A stretch of 32,200 bases of DNA from JAOPZW01 sp036379935 (GCA_036379935.1 DASVFT010000058.1:1-32200), one strand, 5' to 3'. Counted from the stretch's first letter, positions 1-8,644 are shown. The notes: generated from the letters alone by a model not told the origin. Made by a program: numbers and translations.

Positions 1-46
1 AGGGGCCACGGCGGGTCCGGCGACGGGGCCGGTACCGTGGCGGCGG

Positions 47-487
47 ATGCCGCGCCGCCGGACCGAACGGGCCGTCGCCGACGCCGCGCCGCTCGAGACC
101 GCGCGGCGCGCGGCGGGCGCGCGCGGCGCCGGCTCGCAGGACCCGCTCGTCGGCGAGATGCGCCGCGCGGGCCTGCTGCGGCTGCTCGTCCTGCACTTCC
201 TGCGCGACGAGCCCTCGTACGGCGGGCGCCTGATCGAGCGCGTCGCCGAGGTCAGCGGCGGCCTCATCGGCGTGAACCCCAACACGATGTACCCGCTGCT
301 GCGCGAGCTCGAGGCGCAGGGGCTCGTGGCGGGGGAGTGGGAGCACCCCGAGCGCCGCTCGCGGCGCTTCTATCGCCTGACTGACGCGGGCGAGGCGGAG
401 CGAAGGCGCTTGGCGGGCGAGTTGGCGCCGCGGCTGGATGCGATCGCCGACAGCCTGGAGCGGATCCGGGCGGAGCTGCGCGTCTGA
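47..487 (+). CDS. PadR family transcriptional regulator
   Basis: 146 residues. The winged-helix PadR fold is visible from about residue 40: the segment LLRLLVLHFL, a tyrosine-glycine helix (PSYGGRLIERV), the family signature NPNTMYPLLRELEAQGLV at about 84-101, and the wing with EHPERRSRRFYRLTDAG. PadR proteins are phenolic- or ligand-sensing repressors that usually control an adjacent gene. The first 37 residues are Arg/Ala-rich and atypical. An internal ATG at 158 would give a standard-length PadR, but a TACCGT -10-like hexamer at 33-38, eight bases before ATG 47, favours the longer form from a leaderless transcript. The stop codon overlaps the start of the next gene by one base, so the two are probably cotranscribed. 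The family call is secure; the start is not. Confidence 0.88.
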   Translation: MPRRRTERAVADAAPLETARRAAGARGAGSQDPLVGEMRRAGLLRLLVLHFLRDEPSYGGRLIERVAEVSGGLIGVNPNTMYPLLRELEAQGLVAGEWEHPERRSRRFYRLTDAGEAERRRLAGELAPRLDAIADSLERIRAELRV

Positions 488-945
488 TGGGTCGCGTCCG
501 CGCCAGCATCGACGTGCCCGGCCTCGCCAGCGAGGCCGAGGCGCTGTGGTACGACACCTCGCGGTGGCCCACGTTCATCGACGGCCTGCACCACGTCGCG
601 CGGCTCGAGGGCGACTGGCCGCATCCCGGTGCGCGCGTGCTGTGGGACTCCAACCCCGGCGGCCGCGGCCGCGTGCAGGAGCGCGTGACCGAGTACGCCG
701 CCCGCGAGGGCCAGACGCTCGCCGTCGAGGACGAGAAGCTCCACGGCACCCAGCGCGTCACGTTCACGCCCACGGCGTCCGGCGTCACCGTCGCGCTCGA
801 GCTCCACTATCAGCTCAAGGACACCAAGCCGGCGATGGCGCTCGTGGACCTGCTGTTCATCCGCCGCCCGCAGCGCGAGGCCCTCCAGCGCACGCTGCGC
901 CGGTTCCGGACCGAGGTGGCAGCTGAACGCGAAGGTTCCGTATAG
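487..945 (+). CDS. SRPBCC (START/polyketide cyclase-like) family protein
   Basis: 152 residues. The pattern fits the helix-grip SRPBCC fold that binds hydrophobic ligands in an internal cavity: an N-terminal beta strand with VRASIDVPG, the segment ALWYDTSRWPTFIDGL typical of polyketide-cyclase/dehydrase proteins, a central G-rich strand region (GGRGRVQERVTEY), a TFTPTASGVTV strand, and a long C-terminal helix (REALQRTLRRFRTEVAAE). No catalytic residues can be assigned, so the ligand is unknown. It starts at ATG 487, inside the TGA stop of the PadR gene (TGATG), which implies translational coupling. A PadR regulator next to an SRPBCC protein is a common actinobacterial pairing. No signal peptide or membrane segment is seen. 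Confidence 0.82.
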   Translation: MGRVRASIDVPGLASEAEALWYDTSRWPTFIDGLHHVARLEGDWPHPGARVLWDSNPGGRGRVQERVTEYAAREGQTLAVEDEKLHGTQRVTFTPTASGVTVALELHYQLKDTKPAMALVDLLFIRRPQREALQRTLRRFRTEVAAEREGSV

Positions 946-956
946 CCTCAGGTCCC

Positions 957-2960
957 ATGTTCGTGTTCAAGGCCGCCGTGGTCGGCGCCGGCACCATGGG
1001 CGGGCAGATCGCCCAGACCATCGCCGGCGCCGGCGTCCCGGTCGTGCTCAAGGACGTCGAGGAGCGCCTGGTCCAGGCGGGCCTCGACGAGGCGCGGAAC
1101 GTCACCCGAGGCCAGACCTCGAAGCTGGTCGAGCGCGGCAAGCTGACCGAGGAGCAGGCCGCCGCGCAGGTCGACGAGGTGATGGAGCGCATCCACGGCA
1201 CCACCACCTACGAGGGCTTCGGCGACGTCGACTTCGTCATCGAGGCCGTGCCCGAGCGGATGGAGATCAAGCAGGCCGTCTTCGCCGAGCTCGACGCCGC
1301 CACGCCCGGCCACGCCATCCTCGCCTCGAACACCTCGTCGCTGTCGATCACCGAGATCGGCGAGGCCACCAACCGCCCCGACCAGGTCGTCGGCTTCCAC
1401 TACTTCTACCCGGCCTCGATCATGCCCCTGATCGAGGTCGTCGCAGGCGACGACACCTCGCCCGAGACCGTTGGCGCCGCGGCCAACTTCGCGCAGGCGA
1501 TCAGGAAGCAGCCGATCACCTGCGCCGAGGTGCCGGGCTTCGTCGTCAACCGGATCCTCACCGCCGGGATGTCCGAGGTCTGGCGTGAGCAGGAATCCAA
1601 GGGCCTGTCGATCAAGAAGATCGACGAGGGCGTCGGGGCCGCCAGCGTCGTGCCGGTCGGGCCCTACTTCCTGGTCAGCCTCCTCGGCCTCGACACCGTG
1701 CTGCACGTCGCCGAGCACCTCCACGAGTCCTACGGGGACGAGCGCTTCTACGTCCCCGAGACCATGCGGCGGCTGGTGGCCGAGGGCAAGCTCGGGGCGA
1801 AGACCGGCGGCGACGGCTTCTACTCCTCGCAGGGCGAGCCCAACGTCGAGGGCGACGCCGACCCCGACGTCGACGAGCTCGTCGAGCTGCTCACGCTCAA
1901 GACCTTCGTCGAGGCGAGCCTCGTGCTGGAGGAGGGCGTGGCCACGCACCGCGACATCGACGTCGGCCTGATGGCCGGCGCCGGCCTCGACCCGCGCCGC
2001 GGGCTCATGCCGCCCTTCATGAAGGCCGACCTCGAGGGGCTCGACGCGGTCCTCGAGCGCCTCGAGCAGGCGACCGAGCGCCACGGCGAGCGCTTCGCCC
2101 CGCCGCTGACCCTGCGCCGGCTCGTCGCCCAGGGCCGCCTCGGCCAGAAGAGCGGCCAGGGCTTCTACCCCTACGCGCAACCGGACGACGAGCAGCCCGG
2201 CGAGCTCGTCAAGCTCGAGACCCGCGGCGAGGTGGCCATCGCCTGGCTGGCCAACGGCCAGATGAACGCGATCGCGCCCCAGGTCATGGCCGACCTCGGC
2301 GCCGTCTGGGAGAAGGTCAAGGCCGCGGACGTGCGCGCGCTGGTCATCGCCTCCTCCAACCCGCTGCTGTTCTCCGCCGGGGCCGACATCAAGGCGTTCA
2401 CGGACATGGACGAGGCCGGCGGCCGCGAGCTGGCCGACGCAGCCCACGCGCTCATGCGCGACCTCGGCCGCGCCGGCGTGGCCACCATCGCCGCCGTCAA
2501 CGGCCTTGCCTTCGGCGGCGGCTGCGAGCTGGCGATGGCCTGCGACGTCCGCATCGCCGCGCAGTCGGCGCTGTTCGGCCAGCCCGAGATCAAGCTCGGG
2601 ATCATCCCCGGCTTCGGAGGCACTCAGCGCCTGCCGCGCCTCGTCGGGGCCAGCAAGGCCCTGGAGATGAACCTCGTCGGCGACGCCATCGGCGCCGACG
2701 AGGCCTACGAGCTCGGCCTCGTCAACCGCGTCGTGCTCGACCACGAGCTGTTCGACACCGCGCTGCAATGGGCGCGCAAGCTCGCCGGGCAGGCACCGGT
2801 CGCGCTGGCCAGGATCAAGGAGGTCTCCGGCCACGCCGACCTCGACGAGGGCATCGAGGCCGAGAAGCGCGCCTTCGCCGAGGTCTTCGGCACCGAGGAC
2901 GCGCGCGAGGGGATCGCGGCGTTCCTGGGCAAGCGGCAGCCATCGTGGGGCGGTCGGTAG
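957..2960 (+). CDS. Bifunctional 3-hydroxyacyl-CoA dehydrogenase / enoyl-CoA hydratase
   Basis: 667 residues catalysing two consecutive steps of fatty-acid beta-oxidation. The order is dehydrogenase first: a Rossmann NAD site GAGTMG at 10-15, catalytic His148 in GFHYFYP with partner Glu160, and two C-terminal dimerisation domains (about 193-405, each ending in a G-FY motif at 287-289 and 402-404). A crotonase domain follows from about 418: oxyanion segment SAGADIKAF at 473-481, then GGGCEL and QPEIKLGIIPGFGG carrying Glu524 and Glu544, equivalent to the two catalytic glutamates of E. coli FadB. E. coli FadB has the opposite order; the order here is that of many archaeal and actinobacterial enzymes. 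No thiolase gene is adjacent. A TAGCCT box at 943-948, eight bases before the ATG, suggests a leaderless promoter overlapping the previous stop codon. The sirtuin gene overlaps the 3' end. Confidence 0.95.
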   Translation: MFVFKAAVVGAGTMGGQIAQTIAGAGVPVVLKDVEERLVQAGLDEARNVTRGQTSKLVERGKLTEEQAAAQVDEVMERIHGTTTYEGFGDVDFVIEAVPERMEIKQAVFAELDAATPGHAILASNTSSLSITEIGEATNRPDQVVGFHYFYPASIMPLIEVVAGDDTSPETVGAAANFAQAIRKQPITCAEVPGFVVNRILTAGMSEVWREQESKGLSIKKIDEGVGAASVVPVGPYFLVSLLGLDTVLHVAEHLHESYGDERFYVPETMRRLVAEGKLGAKTGGDGFYSSQGEPNVEGDADPDVDELVELLTLKTFVEASLVLEEGVATHRDIDVGLMAGAGLDPRRGLMPPFMKADLEGLDAVLERLEQATERHGERFAPPLTLRRLVAQGRLGQKSGQGFYPYAQPDDEQPGELVKLETRGEVAIAWLANGQMNAIAPQVMADLGAVWEKVKAADVRALVIASSNPLLFSAGADIKAFTDMDEAGGRELADAAHALMRDLGRAGVATIAAVNGLAFGGGCELAMACDVRIAAQSALFGQPEIKLGIIPGFGGTQRLPRLVGASKALEMNLVGDAIGADEAYELGLVNRVVLDHELFDTALQWARKLAGQAPVALARIKEVSGHADLDEGIEAEKRAFAEVFGTEDAREGIAAFLGKRQPSWGGR

Positions 2961-3691
2961 CAGCACTCGCCCGTCTCGTCCGCGAGGCCCGCACGGTGGT
3001 CGCTCTGACCGGCGCGGGCATCTCCGTGCCCTCCGGCATCCCCGACTTCCGCTCGCCGGGGACCGGCCTCTGGGAGAACGTCGACCCGATGGCGGTCGCC
3101 CACATCGACGCGTGGCGCGCCGATCCCCAGCGCTTCTGGCACTTCTACGGCCACCGCTTCCAGACGCTGGACGGCAAGGAGCCCAACGATGCGCACCGCG
3201 CGCTGGTCGAGCTCGAGCGCCGCGGTCGGCTGCACGCGGTCATCACCCAGAACATCGACATGCTCCATCGCAAGGCCGGCACACGCGAGCTCATCGAGGT
3301 CCACGGCAGCATCGAGCAGTCCGTGTGCCTGAGCTGCGACACGCGCTACCCGCTGGCCGAGGTGCGCGAGCGCCTCGCCCATGACCCGGCCGGCGTGCCC
3401 CGCTGCGACTGCGGCGCGGCGCTCAAGCCCGACGTCGTGCTCTTCGGCGAGTGGCTGCCGGCCGAAGCGCTCGATCGCGCCTACGCGCTGGCCGCGCAAG
3501 CCGACCTGCTGCTGTGCGTCGGGTCCTCGCTCGAGGTCCACCCGATCGCGCAGCTGCCCGGCGTCACTCGCTCCAACGGCGGCCGCGTGGCGGTCGTCAC
3601 CCAGGGCGCCACGCCGTGGGACGAGCGCGCCGCCGTCAAGCTCGACGGCGACGTGGTGGCCGAGCTCGAGGCGCTGCTCGCCGCGCTCTAG
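2945..3691 (+). CDS. Sir2 family NAD-dependent protein deacylase (SIRT5/CobB type)
   Basis: 248 residues from GTG 2945, which overlaps the preceding fatty-acid oxidation gene by 16 bases. Sirtuin landmarks in order: TGAGIS then SGIPDFR (NAD pocket, about 22-36), TQNID (about 101-105), catalytic His120 in EVHGS, a zinc site with Cys128/Cys131 (CLSC) and a tight Cys154/Cys156 pair (CDC), and the CVGSSLEVHP cofactor loop. The FYGHR segment supplies Tyr68 and Arg71, the YxxR pair that in human SIRT5 and E. coli CobB reads negatively charged acyl groups, so desuccinylase or demalonylase activity is plausible. The coupling to an acyl-CoA enzyme fits a role in reversing lysine acylation. Its TAG stop shares a CTAG with the stop of the convergent permease gene. 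The family is certain; acyl preference is inferred. Confidence 0.93.
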   Translation: MGRSVAALARLVREARTVVALTGAGISVPSGIPDFRSPGTGLWENVDPMAVAHIDAWRADPQRFWHFYGHRFQTLDGKEPNDAHRALVELERRGRLHAVITQNIDMLHRKAGTRELIEVHGSIEQSVCLSCDTRYPLAEVRERLAHDPAGVPRCDCGAALKPDVVLFGEWLPAEALDRAYALAAQADLLLCVGSSLEVHPIAQLPGVTRSNGGRVAVVTQGATPWDERAAVKLDGDVVAELEALLAAL

Positions 3692-5226
3692 CTGACCGGC
3701 GCGGGCGCCGTCACATCGGCCTCGAGCGGCACGACGGCAACGCGCTCGCGCACGGAGCGGCCCAGGGCGTAGCCGATGATCGCGATCGCCAGCACGACGG
3801 CCAGCGTCCCGAGGGTCAGCGCCTCGTAGGTCCCGCGGCTGACGCCCCACTCGTCCTTGAAGTCGTAGGGCACCCCGAAGAGCTTCTCCAGCACGCCGGG
3901 GAACACGGCCACGAAGCTGCCCAGCGCGACCCAGAACGTGGTCAAAAAGCCGACGATCCACATGCCGCGTTCGCCGCCCGGCACGCGATAGGGCCGGTGA
4001 ACGTGCGGATGGCTGAAGCGGAGCTTGACGGCGGCCGGGAAGATCCACAGGTAGGAGATCAGCGTCGTCGAGATCGCGATGGTCAGGACCACGACGAACT
4101 TCGCGTCCGTCCCGCCTTGGAAGCTGGCGACGGCGATGATCATGAAGATGCTCGCGAAGATGCCCGACATCGTGTTGACGCGGACCGGCGTGCCGAACGT
4201 GCGGTTGAAGACGCCGAAGAAGCCCGGGAACGCGCCGTCGTAGGCGGCCACGGCCAGGATCCGGTCCGAGCCGATCATCCACACCGCGCCCGAGGTCAGC
4301 AGCGTCCCGACGAAGCACAGGGTCATCGCGCCGAGCAGGAAGTCCTGCGCGCCGCCGTAGACGCTGAACGTCTCGGTCACGGCGTCGAGGAAGCCACCGA
4401 TCCCGGTGACCTTTTCGCCCGGCAGGACGATCAGGATGGCGAAGATCGGGACCGCGTAGAGGAGCACGCCGATGATCCCGCTGCGTATCACGGCGAGCGG
4501 CACGTCCTTCTGCGGGTCCTCCATCTCCTCGGCGGCGCCGTTCTGCAGCTCGAAGCCGACGTAGTTGAACAGCAGCAGGGGCACGAGGGCGAGGAAGATG
4601 GCCCACGTCGGCTTGAGATCGCCGATCGGGAAGCCGTTCACGCCGTGGTCGAAGGCGTAGATGATCGTGGTGAGCGTGAAGAAGCCCAGCACGACGATGC
4701 GCAGGATCGCGCCGGCGTTGGGGATCCACTTGCCGCGCCGCAGCGAGACGATGGCCACGGTGATCGACAGCCAGATGAACGTGAGCTTGAAGATGTAGTC
4801 GCCGGCCGAGCCCGCGCCGATGTGGAAGAGGTTGTCGTTCCACGCCTCGGTGGCGATGAAAGCCAGGGAGCCGCCGACCCACAGCGGGTTCGTGACCCAG
4901 TACAGAACGGCGGAGATCCCGCCCTGGAAGCGGCCGAACGCCATCTTGGCCCACTCGTAGGGGCCGCCCTCCTGCGTGAAGGCGCTGCCGACCTCGGCCA
5001 TGAGCAGCGCGTACGGCAGCACGAAGACGACGGCCAGCACGACGAGCCAGGTGAAGCCCTGCGCGCCGTTGGAGGCCACCGTCCCGAGCGTGTCCAGCCC
5101 GACGAACGCGCAGACGGTGAAGAACATCATGTCGAAGCGCCGCAGCGACTTGACGAGCTTGCTCTTCTCCTGCAGCGCGAGCTCGGTCGTCTGCTCGACG
5201 AGCTCGGGTGGCATCGGCTGGCTCAT
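3688..5226 (-). CDS. APC superfamily amino-acid permease
   Basis: 512 residues, an integral membrane protein with about 12 predicted hydrophobic segments. TM1 (DMMFFTVCAFVGLDTLGTVA) is followed by a second strongly hydrophobic span ending in LLMAEVGSAF and then GGPYEWAKMAFG, the conserved signature of amino acid/polyamine/organocation transporters. The substrate cannot be read from sequence. I chose ATG 5226 (MSQP...) over an upstream in-frame ATG at 5265 because a GAGAGGGA ribosome-binding site lies about seven bases upstream. A TAATGT hexamer (complement of 5264-5269) could be its -10 box. The C-terminus ends in a hydrophobic helix and a short polar tail. It is convergent with the sirtuin gene, the two stop codons sharing CTAG 3688-3691. 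No transport partner is nearby. Confidence 0.9.
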   Translation of the reverse strand: MSQPMPPELVEQTTELALQEKSKLVKSLRRFDMMFFTVCAFVGLDTLGTVASNGAQGFTWLVVLAVVFVLPYALLMAEVGSAFTQEGGPYEWAKMAFGRFQGGISAVLYWVTNPLWVGGSLAFIATEAWNDNLFHIGAGSAGDYIFKLTFIWLSITVAIVSLRRGKWIPNAGAILRIVVLGFFTLTTIIYAFDHGVNGFPIGDLKPTWAIFLALVPLLLFNYVGFELQNGAAEEMEDPQKDVPLAVIRSGIIGVLLYAVPIFAILIVLPGEKVTGIGGFLDAVTETFSVYGGAQDFLLGAMTLCFVGTLLTSGAVWMIGSDRILAVAAYDGAFPGFFGVFNRTFGTPVRVNTMSGIFASIFMIIAVASFQGGTDAKFVVVLTIAISTTLISYLWIFPAAVKLRFSHPHVHRPYRVPGGERGMWIVGFLTTFWVALGSFVAVFPGVLEKLFGVPYDFKDEWGVSRGTYEALTLGTLAVVLAIAIIGYALGRSVRERVAVVPLEADVTAPAPVS

Positions 5227-5331
5227 TCGGTCCCTCTCGTTGTTCAACCCAGATGCCGCGCGCACATTACGCTCGCACCCGGCGGCCCGCAGCCGCCCGA
5301 TGGGCGCGATCTGATCCTCGGTCCTGGACGA

Positions 5332-6117
5332 TCAGTCGAACCCCAAGACGGTGCGTGCGCGCAGCGCCGCCTCGAGGCGTTCGAGTGCGTGGCGCACGGC
5401 GGCCTCGTCGGCGTCGTCGACCCCGCCCTGAAGCGCCGCCTGGGCGGCCGATTGCACCGCGGGCAGGATCCCGCGCAGCTCCGCCAGGCGGCCCGCCAGA
5501 TCGCCGCGCGGCGCCCACGGCTCGAGCTCGGCCATCGCCATCGTGAGGGCGGCCTCGAGCTGGAGCGCCGCCTCGCGGCGGCGCCCGGCGTCGACGTCCT
5601 GGCGCGCGCGGAGGGCGAGCTCCTCGCAGGCCAGGGCGGCGTCGCGCGCGCTCAGCAGCGCGGCGAGGCGCTCCTGCGGCCGCAGCGCCGCCGTGCGACC
5701 GCGCGCGCGGCGCGGGAGTGGCAGCTCCGTCGCGCGCACCCAGTGCCCGGCCGCCACCTGCTCGCCTTCGCCGATGCCGACGCGTACGACGAGCGCCTGG
5801 TCGACGTCGACCTCGCGCACGTGCGGGTCGGCCGTCGCCGCGCGGTGCAGGTGAAGGATGCGGTTGAGGGTGGTCACCGCCGCGCCGGCCCGCGCCGCGC
5901 CGCACTCGCGATCAGCGGTCGCCTCGCCGAGCCAGCGTTCGGCTGCCCGCCCGTCGTCGAAGGCGCTGGCCGCGATGAGCGTGACACGGGTGGTGCTCAC
6001 CGGCGCCGGCGCGGGGTCCGCGCGGCGCGCCCTGGGCCGGCGCAGCCAGCGGCGCTCCTGGGCCCCGAGCGTCGTGAGGACGAGGACGTGCTCGACCTCC
6101 CCGGCGTGGCCGCGCAC
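5332..6117 (-). CDS. Hypothetical protein, conserved-looking, start uncertain
   Basis: 261 residues from GTG 6117. I do not recognise a family. Visible: an N-terminal beta-rich region (VEHVLVLTTLG, an Arg-rich loop, then STTRVTLIAASAF), an Asp/Glu-flanked alpha region near residue 50, a middle strand pair (VDVDQALVVRVGIG), and a long helical C-terminal half rich in Ala, Leu, Glu and Arg ending in LGFD. No signal peptide, membrane segment or metal-binding motif is seen. The frame stays open upstream of GTG 6117, and the translation there (LFGFVQLEFPWALGPHDGRY) looks like real protein, not noise. The true start may be a non-standard CTG at 6178-6180, just after the stop of the cell-wall hydrolase gene. 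It lies directly downstream of that gene on the same strand, so cotranscription is likely. Confidence 0.7.
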   Translation of the reverse strand: MRGHAGEVEHVLVLTTLGAQERRWLRRPRARRADPAPAPVSTTRVTLIAASAFDDGRAAERWLGEATADRECGAARAGAAVTTLNRILHLHRAATADPHVREVDVDQALVVRVGIGEGEQVAAGHWVRATELPLPRRARGRTAALRPQERLAALLSARDAALACEELALRARQDVDAGRRREAALQLEAALTMAMAELEPWAPRGDLAGRLAELRGILPAVQSAAQAALQGGVDDADEAAVRHALERLEAALRARTVLGFD

Positions 6118-6193
6118 GACGTAGCGGCCGTCGTGCGGTCCAAGCGCCCACGGGAACTCGAGCTGGACGAAGCCGAACAGCCGACGCCCGCCG

Positions 6194-8644
6194 CTATTCG
6201 CCGACGTGCGCCCGGCTCGCCCGCTTGGGCACCTTGAGCGCGTACTTCGACACCTTGGTCGGCACCTTCGGGTTCTCGATCCTGCCCAGTCGGCCGATGA
6301 GCTTGACCCATTGGCCGGGCTTGAGCACGGAGCTCAGCTGCCGGCCGAGCTTCGGGTTGGAGCCGAAGAGCGGCTGGAAGCCGACGTGGATGTGGTCGGC
6401 GTGGTCGGGCAGCGCCATGGTGTTGTCGGCCCCGTCGAAGGTCATCAGCGAGATGATCTGATGAGGCTTCATCGTGCCCTGGAGCGTGAGCAGGCGGCGG
6501 ATCGTGATGTCGGTGATCGAGCCCGGCCCCTGGTGGCCGAGGATCGGGATGCCGTTGATCTTCGCGATGTCGACCGCGTCGCCGTAGGAGTGCTCGGACA
6601 CGTTGCCCGAGGCGGTCAGGTAGCTGTGGCCGCAGTGCAGGGCGGTGACGGTGGGCTTCAAGCCGCTGGCGGCGAGGAACTCCAGCGTGGCCAGGACGCG
6701 ACGGTCGATCCCGCCGGCCCTGATGTCGCGCCGGCCGCACTTGTAGACGTCGATCCTCGGATCGGTCAGGACGCGCCGGCCCAGCGCCTCCTTGCTCATG
6801 AGGAGGATCTGGCCGATCGACGGGTTCTTCGCGTCGGGACCCCAGAACGGGTTCTTGCCCGCCGCCCGGTAGATGGCCGTGGACTCGAGCAGCTTCCAGC
6901 CGTCGAGGATCGGCTTCGGGTCGATGCGCGGCGCCCCGCGGCCGGCCGGGCGGATCTCGAAGAGCATGTGCGGCGCCATCTTCTGCTCGGTGCGCCCGAT
7001 GCGGCCCAGGATCGTGCCGGCGATGACCGTGCTGCCGACCTTCAGGTGCTTGAGCGTGACGTCGGAGCGCTTGAGCCCGTACACGCCGGCGAAGTAGCTC
7101 TTGAAGTTGCTCGAGCTGGGCATGTCGGCGCCCGCGTCGAGGAGCTGCTCCTCGCCGCCGGAGCGGTAGGAGGCGGGCCGGTCGGGGTGCGCGAACACGC
7201 GCTCCTTGCGCAGCTCGGGCGAGACGGCGTCGGGCCGCGTAGCGGCGCTGGACCGCGGCGCCGCCGCCTTGGCGCCCGGGTTGACCTGCGTCCCCGCGGT
7301 CGCCGGCTCGGTCGGCGCCGGGTCGCTCTTGGGCAGGTGCAGCTCCTTGTCGACCTGCTGCTTGGAGACCGTCCGCTCCTTGGGCACCGGGTAGCTGTAG
7401 GAGAGCTTCTTGAGGTGCGCGTAGGTGTAGGTGTTGCCGTACACGTCGCGCAGCTGGACGAACTTGCCCAGGCGCTTGGTGGTGCCCATGTGGACGATCT
7501 TGCCGTCCTGCACGGCGATGACCGGTGAGCCGGCCTTGGCGAAGATGTTGATGCCGTGGCGGTTGCTCGAGGCCTCGACCGGGCGCGCCGCGTTGCCGTG
7601 CTTGATGCGCTTCTTGGCGTCGCGCTCGCTGATGTCATCGGCGTAGCGAGCCTTGGCGTGGACGGGGAAGTGTCCCTGGGTGAGGCCGGTGAGCGAGCCG
7701 ACGAGGTCGGCGGGCAGCCCGCCGATCAGGCGCGCGCGCATGAGGACCGAGTCGACGTACCAGTCGGCGTGGTTGTAGGCGAAGACCGCCCGCGGGAGGT
7801 CGGTCTCGGCCTGAGCGGCCTTGAGGTAGCGCGCCGCCGCGAAGATCGCGTCGGCCGGGTTGTACGGATCCTTGCGCCCGTCGTGGTTGGCGTCGACCCC
7901 GTAGCGCTTCCACGTGCCGGGCATGAACTGCATCCACCCCACGGCGCCGGCGGTCGAGACGTTGAGGTTGCGCCCGTAGTCCGTCTCGATCTCGTTGATC
8001 GCGGCGAGCACCTCCCAGCGCACGCCGTACTCGATCCCGGCCGCCTGGTAGATCGGGAGCAGGAAGAGCGGGATCCGGAACTTGTCGATGAAGAAGTTGG
8101 GGACGCCGATGGGCGCGGGGCCCGGGAGCGCCTCGGAGAAGGTCGGGTTCGCCGGCGTCGGCGTGCCGTCGGGCTGGCGCGCCGATCCGGCGAGGTCCTT
8201 GGCCTTCTTCGCGATGTCGTCCTTCGCCTTCGTGACAGCCTCAACCGGAGCTTGAGGCTTGTGCTCCTTGCCGGTCGTCTCCTGCTTGACCTGCTTGCCG
8301 GCCTTCGGCTCCTGCGTCGGCGTGTTGGGCGAGGTGGTGGGCTCTGCCTGCTGCGCGCCGCTGCTGGGCTGGGCGCCCGGCTGGGCCGTCGGGGCCGGCG
8401 GCGTGGTCGGCTGCTGCGGCGTGATGTCCTGGACCGAGACGATCGGCGTCGTCACGCCGGGGATCTTGATCTGGTCGACCGGCGTGCCGGGCGGCACGTC
8501 GACGGTGACGGTGACCTGCGCGCCACCGAGGAGGGTGACCAGCAGCCTGCGCTGCTCGGCCGAGGCCGGCACGGCGGCAGAGCCGAAGCCGGCCAGGAAC
8601 AGCGCTGCCATGGCCAGTCCGATGAGGAGCTTGCGCGTGTACAT
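6194..8644 (-). CDS. Secreted three-domain peptidoglycan protein: lytic transglycosylase, degenerate LytM, M15-like peptidase
   Basis: 816 residues from ATG 8644. A signal peptide (residues 1-29, ending VPASA) is followed by a small strand-rich domain and a Pro/Thr/Gln-rich linker. An MltB-type transglycosylase spans about 180-320, with catalytic Glu220 in IETDYGRN, the GAVGWMQFMPGTW segment and a DxNxDG calcium-like loop. A LytM/M23 fold lies at about 360-565, split by a roughly 95-residue insertion; its zinc motifs are broken, with Arg362/Asn366 where HxxxD is expected and His559-Met-Leu561 where HxH is expected. A C-terminal M15/VanY-like domain keeps His685 and Asp692 (HSYGDAVD) and a DHIH motif with His751/His753, the zinc signature. 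I infer glycan-strand cleavage plus stem-peptide cleavage outside the membrane, with the LytM fold binding or regulating. An upstream TTG extension is less likely. Confidence 0.85.
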   Translation of the reverse strand: MYTRKLLIGLAMAALFLAGFGSAAVPASAEQRRLLVTLLGGAQVTVTVDVPPGTPVDQIKIPGVTTPIVSVQDITPQQPTTPPAPTAQPGAQPSSGAQQAEPTTSPNTPTQEPKAGKQVKQETTGKEHKPQAPVEAVTKAKDDIAKKAKDLAGSARQPDGTPTPANPTFSEALPGPAPIGVPNFFIDKFRIPLFLLPIYQAAGIEYGVRWEVLAAINEIETDYGRNLNVSTAGAVGWMQFMPGTWKRYGVDANHDGRKDPYNPADAIFAAARYLKAAQAETDLPRAVFAYNHADWYVDSVLMRARLIGGLPADLVGSLTGLTQGHFPVHAKARYADDISERDAKKRIKHGNAARPVEASSNRHGINIFAKAGSPVIAVQDGKIVHMGTTKRLGKFVQLRDVYGNTYTYAHLKKLSYSYPVPKERTVSKQQVDKELHLPKSDPAPTEPATAGTQVNPGAKAAAPRSSAATRPDAVSPELRKERVFAHPDRPASYRSGGEEQLLDAGADMPSSSNFKSYFAGVYGLKRSDVTLKHLKVGSTVIAGTILGRIGRTEQKMAPHMLFEIRPAGRGAPRIDPKPILDGWKLLESTAIYRAAGKNPFWGPDAKNPSIGQILLMSKEALGRRVLTDPRIDVYKCGRRDIRAGGIDRRVLATLEFLAASGLKPTVTALHCGHSYLTASGNVSEHSYGDAVDIAKINGIPILGHQGPGSITDITIRRLLTLQGTMKPHQIISLMTFDGADNTMALPDHADHIHVGFQPLFGSNPKLGRQLSSVLKPGQWVKLIGRLGRIENPKVPTKVSKYALKVPKRASRAHVGE

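Noticed and set aside
948..2966. Long open frame (672 codons) on the minus strand opposite the beta-oxidation gene
   Set aside because: It mirrors the codon-position GC bias of the plus-strand gene; its translation is Leu/Gly/Asp/Val repeats with no domain, while the plus strand encodes a complete enzyme.
2705..4954. 749-codon minus-strand frame overlapping the permease and the fadB 3' end
   Set aside because: It is a shadow frame of the permease; hydrophobic segments and family motifs appear only in the other frame.
3451..6237. 928-codon open frame on the plus strand across the permease and the unknown protein
   Set aside because: It crosses two well-supported minus-strand genes and their intergenic gap, and its translation is low-complexity Arg/Glu/Asp/His.
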